The notes under the pieces were generated by a model, which was not told where the DNA came from, did not search any database, and saw only the letters and a list, made by a program, of their open reading frames with translations. 64,000 nucleotides of DNA from Nocardia vinacea (GTDB lineage: Bacteria; Actinomycetota; Actinomycetes; Mycobacteriales; Mycobacteriaceae): positions 248,001-312,000 of the forward strand of contig NZ_CP109149.1 of the NCBI RefSeq assembly GCF_035920345.1, written 5' to 3'. Each line of letters starts with the position of its first letter. Positions within the stretch are counted from its first letter, which is position 1. Position numbers and translations under genes: made by a program. This document shows positions 25,568-34,339 of this stretch, piece after piece.

Positions 25568-27589
25568 ATGACCGCCTTCCGCAGACTGTTCGAACCGCTG
25601 GAAGTGGGGCCGCTGACCCTGCCGAATCGGGTGGTGATGGGCTCGATGCATCTGGGCTTGGAGGAAGTCGAAGGCGGATTCGAGACGATGGCCGCGTTCT
25701 ACGCCGAGCGTGCACGGGGCGGCGTCGGCCTCATCGTCACCGGCGGCGTTTCACCGAACCACGCCGGCAGGCCGTTCGCGGTGGGCGCGACAATGTCCAC
25801 CGCCGAGGACGTGCGGCAGCACCTGCTGGTGACACGCTCGGTGCACGACGCGGGCGGTCGAATCGCACTGCAGCTATTGCATTTCGGCCGCTATGCCAAG
25901 CATTCCGATTTAGTGGCGCCGAGTGCCGTGCGAGCGCCGATCAATCGCTTTGTTCCGCGCGAGATGGACCCGGCCGAGATCGAAGAGACGATCGACGACT
26001 TCGCGGCCGCGGCCGTGCTCGCGCGGTCCGCCGGTTATGACGGCGTCGAGATCATGGGATCCGAGGGCTATCTGATCAACGAATTTCTTGCGCCCCGTAC
26101 CAATCTCCGGCTCGATGAATGGGGCGGGGACTTCGAGAACAGGGCACGGTTCGCCGTCGAGATCGTGCGCCGCACACGCCTGGCCGTCGGCGAGGACATG
26201 CTGATTTCGTTCCGGATCTCCGTCACCGATCTGGTTCCCGAGGGCTCCACCTTCGCCGAGACGATTGAACTGGCGCGGCGACTCGAGCAGGCGGGGGTGT
26301 CGATGCTGAGCACTGGTATCGGTTGGCACGAATCGAGTGTTCCGACGATCGCGTCGCCGGTACCCGCAGGCGCGTTCCGGGACTATTCGGCGAAAATTAC
26401 TGCGGCCGTGAACATTCCGGTCGTCGCGAGCAACCGGATCAACACCCCCGAACTCGCCGAAGAGATTTTGGCCAGCGGTGGCGCGGATCTGATATCCATG
26501 GCGCGTCCGCTGCTGGCGGATCCGGAGTTCGTGAACAAGGCGCGCGACGGGCGGGCGCACCGCATCAATACCTGCATCGCGTGTAATCAAGCGTGCATCG
26601 ACCATACATTGGCCGAAAAGACCACGACCTGCCTGGTAAATCCCCGCGCGGGCCATGAGCTCACGCTGCTGCCCACGCCACCGAAGACATACAAACGCAT
26701 CGGCGTGGTGGGGGCCGGACCGGCGGGGATGGCGTTCAGTTCGTTTGCCGCCCGACGGGGCCACCAGGTGACACTGTTCGAAGGCCGCCCCACGCTCGGC
26801 GGGCAGTTCGATCTGGCATGGCGTATTCCGGGTAAGTCGGAGTATCGCGAGACGATCAGGTACTACGAGGGTGAACTCGAGGAGGCGGGCGTCTCGATCC
26901 GGCTGAAGACGCAGGCCTGCGCCGAGTTGCTGCTGTCAGAGGATTTCGACGAGATTGTCCTTGCGACGGGAGTGAAGCCACGCCGCATATCGATTGCTGG
27001 AGCGTCGCATCCGTCGGTAGTCAGCTATGTCGATGTGCTTCGCGGGACGGCACCGGTCGGTGGTCGAGTCGCCATCATCGGTGCCGGCGGCATCGGTTTC
27101 GATATCGCCGCCTTCATCACGAATGAGGAATCTTCCGATACCGATCCTCGCGCGGAATTCTTCCAGCACTGGGGGGTGGATATCGATCCGCACGTGCCGG
27201 GCGGAGTGCGGGCACCGGCGAAACTCGGTTCCGCACGCCGGGTCTATTTGCTGCAGCGAAAGACCGACAAAGTGGGTGCGGGCCTCGGGTTGACCACCGG
27301 ATGGATCCACCGGGCACACGTCGCGTCGCGCGGCGTTGAGATGATGTCCGGAGTTACCTACGAGGCCATCGACGACGACGGCCTGCATATCACCGTGAAC
27401 GGCCGCGCCACAACGCTGGACGTGGACACGGTAATAGTGTGTGCCGGGCAATTGCCCGAGCGTGACATCTACGACGAGTTGCTGACACGGGGGATACCCA
27501 CACATCTCATCGGCGGGGCGTCGGTCGCTGCCGAACTGGACGCCAAACGCGCGATTCGGGAGGGCGCGGAACTGGCCTCGAGGATCTGA
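25568..27589 (+). CDS. fadH: NADPH-dependent 2,4-dienoyl-CoA reductase family flavoprotein
   Basis: 673 residues from ATG 25568, the usual FadH length. Three parts: an FMN TIM barrel related to Old Yellow Enzyme (PLTLPNRVVMGSMHLGLEE; active-site strand EIMGSEGYLINEFLAPRTN); a 4Fe-4S cluster site CIACNQACIDHTLAEKTTTC; and an FAD/NADPH two-dinucleotide-fold part (GVVGAGPAGMAFSSFAARRG; AIIGAGGIGFDIAAF). Electrons pass from NADPH through FAD and the cluster to FMN and on to the substrate double bond. The role in oxidation of unsaturated acyl chains fits the acyl-CoA genes that follow, though related enzymes reduce other enones. Regulated from the PadR-type site just upstream. Confidence 0.88.
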   Translation: MTAFRRLFEPLEVGPLTLPNRVVMGSMHLGLEEVEGGFETMAAFYAERARGGVGLIVTGGVSPNHAGRPFAVGATMSTAEDVRQHLLVTRSVHDAGGRIALQLLHFGRYAKHSDLVAPSAVRAPINRFVPREMDPAEIEETIDDFAAAAVLARSAGYDGVEIMGSEGYLINEFLAPRTNLRLDEWGGDFENRARFAVEIVRRTRLAVGEDMLISFRISVTDLVPEGSTFAETIELARRLEQAGVSMLSTGIGWHESSVPTIASPVPAGAFRDYSAKITAAVNIPVVASNRINTPELAEEILASGGADLISMARPLLADPEFVNKARDGRAHRINTCIACNQACIDHTLAEKTTTCLVNPRAGHELTLLPTPPKTYKRIGVVGAGPAGMAFSSFAARRGHQVTLFEGRPTLGGQFDLAWRIPGKSEYRETIRYYEGELEEAGVSIRLKTQACAELLLSEDFDEIVLATGVKPRRISIAGASHPSVVSYVDVLRGTAPVGGRVAIIGAGGIGFDIAAFITNEESSDTDPRAEFFQHWGVDIDPHVPGGVRAPAKLGSARRVYLLQRKTDKVGAGLGLTTGWIHRAHVASRGVEMMSGVTYEAIDDDGLHITVNGRATTLDVDTVIVCAGQLPERDIYDELLTRGIPTHLIGGASVAAELDAKRAIREGAELASRI

Positions 27590-27620
27590 CCGTCGTCGAG
27601 CCCGTGTTGATTCGTGTTCG

Positions 27621-27650
27621 GTCCGAACCATGGCGGTCCATGGTTCGGAC
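27621..27650. terminator. Bidirectional terminator between FadH-type and crotonase genes
   Basis: Perfect 13-bp stem GTCCGAACCATGG with a 4-nt CGGT loop, lying in the short gap between two convergent genes. Confidence 0.8.
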
Positions 27651-27675
27651 AGAACGGATGTGCCGGGAATCCGGT

Positions 27676-28506
27676 TCAGAACTGTCGGCCGGGGCCGTCC
27701 GTGGTTGCGAAGAGGGCGCGCAGCAGGCGCGCCTGGGCCGCGCCCTCGAGCTGGCGTTGCAGGTCGTTGTCCGAGATCTCGGCCGACTGCAGTAGCGCCT
27801 TGGTCTCGCGAGCGGCACCGGTGTCCGCCTGTAACAGACCGCGAGCCCAGTCCTCGACCTCGCGCTCGAGATTGTCGGCAGGCACCACACAGTGCGCCAA
27901 TCCCAGGGCTTCTGCTTCCTTGGCGTCGACATTGCGTGCCCGAACGCAGATTTCGAGTGCGCGCCCGTACCCGACCTGCCGAACCAGGGGAGTGAGTCCC
28001 GTCAGGTCGGGCACCAGTCCGAGGGCGGGTTCTTTCATGCAGAAGACCGCGTTGTCGGCCACGATCCTGAGATCGCACGCGAGGGCGAGCTGGAATCCGG
28101 CACCGACGGCGTGTCCCTGGACAGCGGCGATCGAGATGAAGTTCGAGTCGCGCAGAAACATGAAACCGTCTTGGTACTCACGGATCTTCCGCGCGATGGT
28201 CACATCGGGACCATCGAGCAGACCGGCAATGGTTTCGGTGTTGGCAGTGGCGTTCAGCATGGAGCGATCCAAACCAGCCGAGAAGCTGGGCCCTTCGGCA
28301 CGCACGACAAGAATGCGAACATCGGCCGGCATCGTCTGTCCTAACACGGCGAGCGCCCGCCACATTGCCGGAGACTGCGTGTTACGCCGTTCCGGTTTGC
28401 ACAGCGTGATCTCGGCGATCGGTCCGCTGTGCGTGAACCGCAGTCCCGCCGAGTGCAGCTCGGCCTCGGTTGGGCCCGCCATCGATCGATCGTTTACTCG
28501 GGTCAT
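27676..28506 (-). CDS. Enoyl-CoA hydratase/isomerase family protein
   Basis: 276 residues from ATG 28506 (GGGAGA upstream); an in-frame start at 28548 is less well supported. Crotonase motifs: GPSFSAGLDRSML and AVQGHAVGAGFQLALACDLR form the oxyanion hole, and EPALGLVPDLTGLTPLV carries an Asp where isomerases have Glu. Probable role: hydration or isomerisation in the beta-oxidation set. Divergent from the SDR gene, with the second PadR-type palindrome between them, so it should respond together with the FadH-type gene. Confidence 0.87.
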   Translation of the reverse strand: MTRVNDRSMAGPTEAELHSAGLRFTHSGPIAEITLCKPERRNTQSPAMWRALAVLGQTMPADVRILVVRAEGPSFSAGLDRSMLNATANTETIAGLLDGPDVTIARKIREYQDGFMFLRDSNFISIAAVQGHAVGAGFQLALACDLRIVADNAVFCMKEPALGLVPDLTGLTPLVRQVGYGRALEICVRARNVDAKEAEALGLAHCVVPADNLEREVEDWARGLLQADTGAARETKALLQSAEISDNDLQRQLEGAAQARLLRALFATTDGPGRQF

Positions 28507-28640
28507 TGTCGTTTCTCTCCCAGCTTGGGTGTGTAGATGGCCATGCATTCGCGGATGACCATGCGTCCGCGCTCAGCTGTCCGAACACCGTCGTGGGGGA
28601 CAGGCCGGCGACAACGATCATCGACCCCGGGTGGAAATTG

Positions 28641-28654
28641 TGCAACAAGTTGCA
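28641..28654. promoter_or_regulatory. PadR-type operator TGCAAC-AA-GTTGCA, site 2
   Basis: Identical to the site at 25498-25511 and to three flanking bases, placed 19 bases before the -35 of the SDR promoter and about 135 bases before the divergent crotonase start. Confidence 0.8.
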
Positions 28655-28672
28655 TTAAAGTCGGTGCCAGAC

Positions 28673-28702
28673 TTGACGACGATAGCGATCGCTCTCTACC
28701 GT
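28673..28702 (+). promoter_or_regulatory. Promoter of the SDR-ACAD-thiolase operon
   Basis: TTGACG (28673-28678), 18-bp spacer, TACCGT (28697-28702), preceded by the CGCTCTC motif related to the two promoters at 7061 and 12295. Confidence 0.45.
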
Positions 28703-28750
28703 TCAACGAACGGGTTGCCGCCGACGACCCTGTACTCCGGAAAGGACACC

Positions 28751-29533
28751 ATGTTCCCTGAACTGTTCTCTGTGTCAGGCAAGACGGTCCTGGTCACCGG
28801 CGGTACCCGAGGCATCGGCTACATGATCGCCGAGGGATACCTGAGGGCAGGCGCCCGCGTGTACATCACCTCGCGGAAAGAGGCCGCCTGTGCCGAGGCG
28901 GCGACCGCCCTCTCGGAATTCGGTGAGGTGCACGCCATCCCGTGCGACGTCACCAACGACGAGCAGTGCCAAGCATTGATCGACGCGATCGCGGCTCGCG
29001 AACCGAAGCTGCACGTGCTGGTCAACAATGCCGGTGCCACCTGGGGTGCGCCGCTCGACGAGTTTCCCGGCGCCGCGTGGGACAGGGTGCTGGGCGCCAA
29101 TGTCAAAGCGCCGTTCACGATGACCCGCGTGGCGCGCCTGCTACTGGAGAAGGCGTCCACCGAACAGGACCCGGCCCGAGTGATCAATATCGGCTCCATC
29201 GACGGGCTGACAGTGCCGGGCGTACCCAACTTCTCCTACTCGGCGTCCAAAGCCGCCATCCACCACCTCACGCGCCACCTGGCCGCGGAGCTGGCGCCCA
29301 CCATTCTGGTCAATGCCATCGCGCCCGGCCCGTTCCCGTCGAAGATGACGGCAGCGCTGCTGTCGGAGGCCGGCGATCAGCTGACCGCGGCCTCCCCGGT
29401 CGGTCGAATCGGCGAACCCGCCGATATCGCGGCGACGGCGGTGTTCCTCAGCTCTCGCGCCTCGAATTTCATTGCCGGAGCGGTCATCCCGCTCGACGGC
29501 GGTCTCACCACAACCATCGGTCTCAAGTTCTAG
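28751..29533 (+). CDS. SDR family oxidoreductase
   Basis: 260 residues from ATG 28751 (AAAGGA upstream). Classical short-chain dehydrogenase: NAD(P) site TVLVTGGTRGIGYMI, NNAGATWG, catalytic Ser in INIGSIDGL, and the YSASK Tyr/Lys pair; the C-terminal VNAIAPGPFPSKMT loop is standard. Length and sequence fit the RhlG/3-oxoacyl reductase-like group. As the first gene of the run SDR-acyl-CoA dehydrogenase-thiolase it may supply the 3-hydroxyacyl-CoA dehydrogenase step missing elsewhere in the set (inference). Confidence 0.9.
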   Translation: MFPELFSVSGKTVLVTGGTRGIGYMIAEGYLRAGARVYITSRKEAACAEAATALSEFGEVHAIPCDVTNDEQCQALIDAIAAREPKLHVLVNNAGATWGAPLDEFPGAAWDRVLGANVKAPFTMTRVARLLLEKASTEQDPARVINIGSIDGLTVPGVPNFSYSASKAAIHHLTRHLAAELAPTILVNAIAPGPFPSKMTAALLSEAGDQLTAASPVGRIGEPADIAATAVFLSSRASNFIAGAVIPLDGGLTTTIGLKF

Positions 29534-29547
29534 AAGGGCCACGCCCC

Positions 29548-31269
29548 GTGTACAAAGCCCCCATCGCCCACTACGACTTCCTCTATAGCGAAGTCCTCGG
29601 CTCGGACATTCTCGAGGCCGTGACCGACGGCGAACTCAAAGCGAGCGACGCTCACGAAGTCCTCACCGCCGCAGCGGAATTCGCGGTCGACAAGCTGCAT
29701 CCGCTCAATACGGTCGGCGATCGTGTCGGCAGTGTGCTGTCCGAGGGTGTCGTGCGAACCCCAGCCGGCTACCAGGATGCCTACCAGGCCGTCGCCAGGG
29801 CCGGGTGGGTCGGGTTCGGCCTCGAGTCCGAGATCGGAGGTGGGGGCGCGCCTTTCCTGCTCCGTCAAGCGGTCTCGGAGCTGTGGTTCGCCGCTAATCC
29901 CGCGTTCTCGGTGTGCTGGCTGTTGTCGACCGGTGCGGCAGCGGCTTTGAACTCGGCCGCGAGTCCCGAGTTGAAGGACGTGTATCTGTCGAAGATCGCG
30001 TCCGGCGAGTGGACGGGCACGATGAACCTGACTGAATCCGATGCCGGCACCGATCTGTCCGCGATCCGGACCATTGCCCGCCCCAAAGGGGACGGCACGT
30101 GGGCGGTCACCGGGCAGAAGATCTTCATCACCTGGGGTGATCACGATCTGACGGACAACATCGTGCATCTGGTGCTCGCGCGTACCCCGGACGCGCCCGC
30201 GGGGTTGGGTGGGCTGTCGCTGTTCGTGGTGCCGAAGTTCCTGGTCGACAGCGAAGGCGGTATTGGTGAGCGCAATCGCGTCACCACCGTCGCCTTGGAG
30301 CACAAACTCGGCCTGCATGTCAGTCCGACCTGCGTGCTGGATTACGCGGACGCGACCGGCTATCTCGTCGGGGATCTGCACCGTGGCCTCGCGGGGATGT
30401 TCGTCATGATGAACAACGCGCGCATCGGTGTCGGGCTGCAGGGCCTCGGTCTGGCCGACCTCGCGTACCAGGAGGCCCGCGACTACGCCCAGCAGCGGGT
30501 GCAGGGCAGCGTGGTCGGACGCCCGGCGGGCACCCCCATCGCCGAGCACCCCGACGTTGCCCGCCTGCTGCTGTCGATGTCGAGTTCGATCTCGGCGATG
30601 CGCGGCTTCTCGATGCAGATGGCCGAGTGGCTCGACCGTTCGCAGCGCGCCGACTCGCCCGAGGCCGGTCAGCTGGCCGAATTCGGTGTTCCTATCCTCA
30701 AGGGCTGGTTCACCGAGGAGGCGGTGCGCATCGCCTCCGATGGCGTCCAGGTCTACGGAGGCATGGGCTTCATCGAGGAAGCCGGCGCGGCACAGCACTA
30801 TCGCGATGCGCGAATCATGCCGATCTACGAAGGAACTACCGCGATTCAGGCCAACGATCTGATCGGCCGCAAGCTGATTCGCGCCGATGGTGCGGCGGCG
30901 TGGCGGTTCTTCGAACTGATCGACTCCAGCCTTGCTCCGCTTCGATCCGGCGGCCACCCGGTGGCGACGCGCACCGCCGAACGGCTCGAACGCGCCCTGC
31001 GCGCGGCACGTGACACCACGCAGGCACTGCTGTCCCTGGCCGCGGCGAACCCGCGTGACGCCTATGCCGGATCGGTGAGTTACCTGACCCTGCTCAGCCT
31101 GCTCGCCGGAGCGTGGATGCACGGCCGCATGGTCACCGCCGTGCTCGCCCACCCTGAACTGTCCACCGCCGACCGGCAGCGCCTGACCGAGGCCGACTTC
31201 TACGGCGCTCATCACCTCAGCCGTGTCCATGCCCTGGCCGAGGCCATCCGTGCAGGCGAAATCGTATGA
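29548..31269 (+). CDS. Acyl-CoA dehydrogenase (600-residue class)
   Basis: 573 residues from GTG 29548, behind GAAGGG and 14 bases after the SDR stop. FAD-dependent: MNLTESDAGTDLSAIRTIA binds acyl-CoA, FITWGDHD precedes the FAD segment, and the catalytic Glu lies in RIMPIYEGTTAIQANDLIG, the position used by the long bacterial ACAD class. A C-terminal helical extension (about residue 470 on) is typical of this class. Introduces the 2,3 double bond in acyl-CoA. The upstream frame extends to 28942 inside the SDR gene but is a shadow. Confidence 0.92.
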   Translation: MYKAPIAHYDFLYSEVLGSDILEAVTDGELKASDAHEVLTAAAEFAVDKLHPLNTVGDRVGSVLSEGVVRTPAGYQDAYQAVARAGWVGFGLESEIGGGGAPFLLRQAVSELWFAANPAFSVCWLLSTGAAAALNSAASPELKDVYLSKIASGEWTGTMNLTESDAGTDLSAIRTIARPKGDGTWAVTGQKIFITWGDHDLTDNIVHLVLARTPDAPAGLGGLSLFVVPKFLVDSEGGIGERNRVTTVALEHKLGLHVSPTCVLDYADATGYLVGDLHRGLAGMFVMMNNARIGVGLQGLGLADLAYQEARDYAQQRVQGSVVGRPAGTPIAEHPDVARLLLSMSSSISAMRGFSMQMAEWLDRSQRADSPEAGQLAEFGVPILKGWFTEEAVRIASDGVQVYGGMGFIEEAGAAQHYRDARIMPIYEGTTAIQANDLIGRKLIRADGAAAWRFFELIDSSLAPLRSGGHPVATRTAERLERALRAARDTTQALLSLAAANPRDAYAGSVSYLTLLSLLAGAWMHGRMVTAVLAHPELSTADRQRLTEADFYGAHHLSRVHALAEAIRAGEIV

Positions 31270-31320
31270 GCCGCTTGGTGATCGATGCGCCCGTCGCCAC
31301 ATTCCACCGAAGGAACAACC

Positions 31321-32541
31321 ATGCCTGAAGCCGTAATCGTCGCCACCGCACGCTCCCCGATCGGGCGCGCCGGCAAAGGGTCGATGATTCCGATGCGGCC
31401 CGACGATCTGGCCACCCAGATCGTGCGCGCGGCACTGTCGAAGGTGCCCGCGCTCGATCCGGCCGATATCGATGACCTGATCCTGGGCACCGCCTCGCCC
31501 GCAGGTGAGGGCGGATACAACATGGCCCGGGTCGTCAGTGTGCTGTCCGGACTCGACACAGTTCCCGGCACCACCGTCAACCGCTACTGTTCGTCGTCGT
31601 TGCAGACGACCCGAATGGCGTTCCATGCGATCAAAGCCGGAGAAGGACACGCTTTCCTCTCCGCCGGCGTCGAAACGGTCAGCCGATTCGGCAAGGGTGC
31701 CTCGGACTCCTCGCCGGACACCATGAACGACCGGTTCTCCGCTGCGATCGAACGGACCGAAGCACGGTCCGCTGCGGGCGCACCGGAATGGGTTGATCCG
31801 CGCAAGGAGGGACTGCTCCCCGACATCTACATCGGCATGGGCCAGACCGCCGAGAATGTCGCCGAAATGACCGGCATCACCCGCGAAGAGCAGGACCGCT
31901 GGGCCGTGCGCAGCCAGAACCGCGCGGTCGCGGCGGTCGAGTCCGGCTTCTTCGGCCGAGAGATCACGCCGATCACCTTGCCCGACGGCACCGTCGTCAC
32001 TGCAGACGACGGCCCTCGGCCCGGTACCACCTACGACGTCGTCGCCGGGTTGAAGTCGCTGTTCCGCCCCGACGGCACCATTACCGCCGGCAATGCCTGC
32101 CCCCTCAACGACGGCGCCGCCGCATTGGTCATCATTTCCGACACCAGGGCCACGGAACTCGGACTCACCCCGTTGGCGCGAATTGTGTCGACCGGTGTCT
32201 CGGCACTGTCGCCGGAGATCATGGGCCTCGGTCCGGTCGAGGCCACCCGGCGCGCGCTGGCGCTGGCCGGGATGTCGGTGTCCGATATCGATCTGTTCGA
32301 GATCAATGAGGCATTCGCGGTCCAGGTTCTCGGCTCCGCACGCGAAATCGGCATCGACGAAGACAAGCTCAACGTCTCCGGCGGCGCGATCGCCTTGGGC
32401 CACCCATTCGGCATGACCGGCGCCCGCATCACCACAACCCTGCTCAACAACCTCCAGACCTACGACAAGCAATTCGGGGTCGAAACCATGTGCGTCGGCG
32501 GCGGTCAAGGCATGGCCATGGTCCTGGAACGACTGTCCTGA
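31321..32541 (+). CDS. Acetyl-CoA acetyltransferase (thiolase)
   Basis: 406 residues from ATG 31321. Starts EAVIVATARSPIGRAGKGS; triad Cys91-type nucleophile in NRYCSSSL (Cys90), His361 in LGHPFGMTG and Cys391 in ETMCVGGGQG all present. The GxGMG-like end MCVGGGQGMAMV is characteristic of degradative thiolases. Third gene of the SDR-ACAD-thiolase run; together with the crotonase at 27676 and FadH-type reductase they give all core steps for shortening an unsaturated acyl-CoA. Confidence 0.93.
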   Translation: MPEAVIVATARSPIGRAGKGSMIPMRPDDLATQIVRAALSKVPALDPADIDDLILGTASPAGEGGYNMARVVSVLSGLDTVPGTTVNRYCSSSLQTTRMAFHAIKAGEGHAFLSAGVETVSRFGKGASDSSPDTMNDRFSAAIERTEARSAAGAPEWVDPRKEGLLPDIYIGMGQTAENVAEMTGITREEQDRWAVRSQNRAVAAVESGFFGREITPITLPDGTVVTADDGPRPGTTYDVVAGLKSLFRPDGTITAGNACPLNDGAAALVIISDTRATELGLTPLARIVSTGVSALSPEIMGLGPVEATRRALALAGMSVSDIDLFEINEAFAVQVLGSAREIGIDEDKLNVSGGAIALGHPFGMTGARITTTLLNNLQTYDKQFGVETMCVGGGQGMAMVLERLS

Positions 32542-32596
32542 GCAGATTTCGCCCGCACATTTTTCGAAGCAAAGAACACAGAAAGCACGAATCCGC

Positions 32597-33427
32597 ATGA
32601 GCGATCTCGCAATAAACGTCTACACCTGCCAAGCATTCGACTTGCCGGGCGGTGGACAGTTCTCGCCCACCACCTCGACCCTGATCACCGGACCGACCGA
32701 AGCGATACTCGTCGACACGCAGTTCCTCGCCGCCGATGTCGACGAGGTGATCGATCTGATCGAGGATTCCGGCAAGCAGCTGACCACGATCTTCATCACC
32801 CACGGACACTTCGATCACTACTTCGGTCTGGAGCGGCTGCTGAACCGGTTCCCGCAAGCCCGCGCGGTGGCGGTACCGGCCGTGGCCAAGGCCATCGCGG
32901 CCAACCTCGACAGTGATCGCGCCTACGTCCGGGATTTCCTCGGCGGGCTGGCTCTCGACAACGCCGCGGCACCCGAGCCGTTCGACAACCTCGTCCTCAC
33001 CATCGATGGTGTGGAAGTGGTGGCCATCGAGATCGAGCAGGCCGATACCGCGCCCACCGCCATCCTCCATATCCCAACCCTGCAAGCGGTGATCGCTGGA
33101 GACGTGGTCTACAACGGTGTCAACCCCATGCTGGCGATGACCAATCGGAACGACTGGCCGAACTGGATCGCCGGCGTCGACCACCTCGCCTCGCTGAACC
33201 CCACAACGGTGGTCGCCGGACACAAGCGCCCCGAACTCGGCGACCCGGCCGATTGCATCGACGAAACGCGTGACTACCTGCAGGAATTCGTCGCCAACGT
33301 CGATAGCCTGGCGAACGCGCGCGAACTGATCGCCCACATGCAGTCTCTTTTCCCGGACCACGCCAACCCCTCGACGCTGGTGGTGTCGGCGGTTACCGCG
33401 TTCAAACGGAAGAAGCAGAACGACTGA
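32597..33427 (+). CDS. MBL-fold metallo-hydrolase, copy 2
   Basis: 276 residues from ATG 32597 (weak AGAAAG RBS). Metal ligands: FITHGHFDHYFGLERLL (HxHxDH), the Asp in AVIAGDVVYNGVNPML, and the His in TVVAGHKRPELGD. Clearly related to the gene at 22416, sharing a FSPTTS N-terminal segment, the LTTIFITH stretch and the AGHKRP end. Having one copy with the ester-hydrolase unit and one with the beta-oxidation unit suggests related substrates, perhaps CoA thioesters or lactones. Confidence 0.88.
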   Translation: MSDLAINVYTCQAFDLPGGGQFSPTTSTLITGPTEAILVDTQFLAADVDEVIDLIEDSGKQLTTIFITHGHFDHYFGLERLLNRFPQARAVAVPAVAKAIAANLDSDRAYVRDFLGGLALDNAAAPEPFDNLVLTIDGVEVVAIEIEQADTAPTAILHIPTLQAVIAGDVVYNGVNPMLAMTNRNDWPNWIAGVDHLASLNPTTVVAGHKRPELGDPADCIDETRDYLQEFVANVDSLANARELIAHMQSLFPDHANPSTLVVSAVTAFKRKKQND

Positions 33428-33482
33428 AACCGACCACCGGGCTGGAGGCCCTCATCACGGGCTTGCCAGGACAGAGGAGACC

Positions 33483-34064
33483 ATGGCCGTCCGAGTGCCA
33501 GCCGACCCGTTGTCGGCACCGCTGCCGCCGCTTGTCGTCGCGCGGTACCGCTCGCCCGATGGGCGCGCCGAGGTGACCCTGCGCACCAATGTCTGGTTCG
33601 ACGGAACGTGGTGGTCATGCCTCGATCGGTCGTTCCGGGCGGGCGCCGGGTTCCTCGTGCCGCATTCGCACGCACACACCGACGAGGTGCACTTCGTTCG
33701 TAACGGTGAAGTGCGTTATCTGCAGAGCGGGAGCTGGCGTACCGCCCGTGCCGGCGACGTCTTCCTGTTTCCGGCCGGCACAGTGCATGCCGACCCATGG
33801 GCGACGAAGGCTGGGCCCGCAACCGTCACTTCGCTGCTGTCCCCGGCCGTTCCGGCGTGGATCGAGTTCGGCTTACGTGTGGGGCGGCTGACTCGGAGCG
33901 GGCAGCTCACCCGACGCGGCCAGCCCCCACTGCCGGTGCTCATGAAGATCGTGCACGAGACCGGCGTCGACGTCTTGGCCCTCGGTCTGCCTGCCGGATT
34001 GCAACGACGACTGGCCATCCCGGCGCTCGCCGCGATCGGCCGACTGTTCTGGAAGAAAGCATGA
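33483..34064 (+). CDS. Cupin-domain protein
   Basis: 193 residues from ATG 33483 (AGGAG upstream). Contains a single cupin barrel: FLVPHSHAHTDEVHFVRNGE has the H-x-H-x(4)E-like metal motif, and AGDVFLFPAGTVHADPW carries the second His motif. A C-terminal 70-residue extension is rich in basic residues and unlike usual cupins. Could be a small dioxygenase, isomerase or a ligand sensor. Its TGA overlaps the next ATG. Confidence 0.78.
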   Translation: MAVRVPADPLSAPLPPLVVARYRSPDGRAEVTLRTNVWFDGTWWSCLDRSFRAGAGFLVPHSHAHTDEVHFVRNGEVRYLQSGSWRTARAGDVFLFPAGTVHADPWATKAGPATVTSLLSPAVPAWIEFGLRVGRLTRSGQLTRRGQPPLPVLMKIVHETGVDVLALGLPAGLQRRLAIPALAAIGRLFWKKA

Positions 34065-34339
34065 GCGAACATCTGGCCACCTGCCCCCATTGCGAGGTGG
34101 CCCGCGGCCTGCGAATCAAGGTCGAAGACGGCAACATCGTCGGCGTACGTGGCGACGCGGAGCATCCGGGAGCCAACCTCAACGTCCTCACGGGTCCGGG
34201 CGGAATCGACTTGCCCTCGGGCACCGCGGCATTCAATGGAGTGGACGTCCGGGTCCGGGCACTCGGCACGACAGCACTAGTCCGAGTGGACTCGATGACG
34301 ACCTTCGCCGATATGTCCTCGATGATTACCGGCCGATGA
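34061..34339 (+). pseudogene. Molybdopterin oxidoreductase reduced to its N- and C-termini
   Basis: A 92-residue frame from ATG 34061. The start HLATCPHCEVARGLRIKVED leading to IVGVRGDAEHPG is the beginning of a Mo-bisMGD oxidoreductase, but only the first CxxC of the 4Fe-4S motif is kept. Directly after comes ANLNVLTGPGGIDLPSGTAA and FNGVDVRV, which is the C-terminal MGD-binding end of the same family, normally 600-700 residues later. It looks like a clean in-frame deletion of nearly the whole gene. ATGA overlaps join it to the cupin and TetR genes, so it may still be translated as a coupling peptide. Confidence 0.7.

Noticed and set aside
28942..29547. Upstream extension of the acyl-CoA dehydrogenase to 28942
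   Set aside because: Would overlap the SDR gene in another frame; GTG 29548 has an RBS and the family N-terminus.
29530..32598. 1022-codon minus-strand open frame
   Set aside because: Lies opposite the acyl-CoA dehydrogenase and thiolase genes, whose catalytic motifs are intact; the antisense translation has no domain and is a high-GC shadow.
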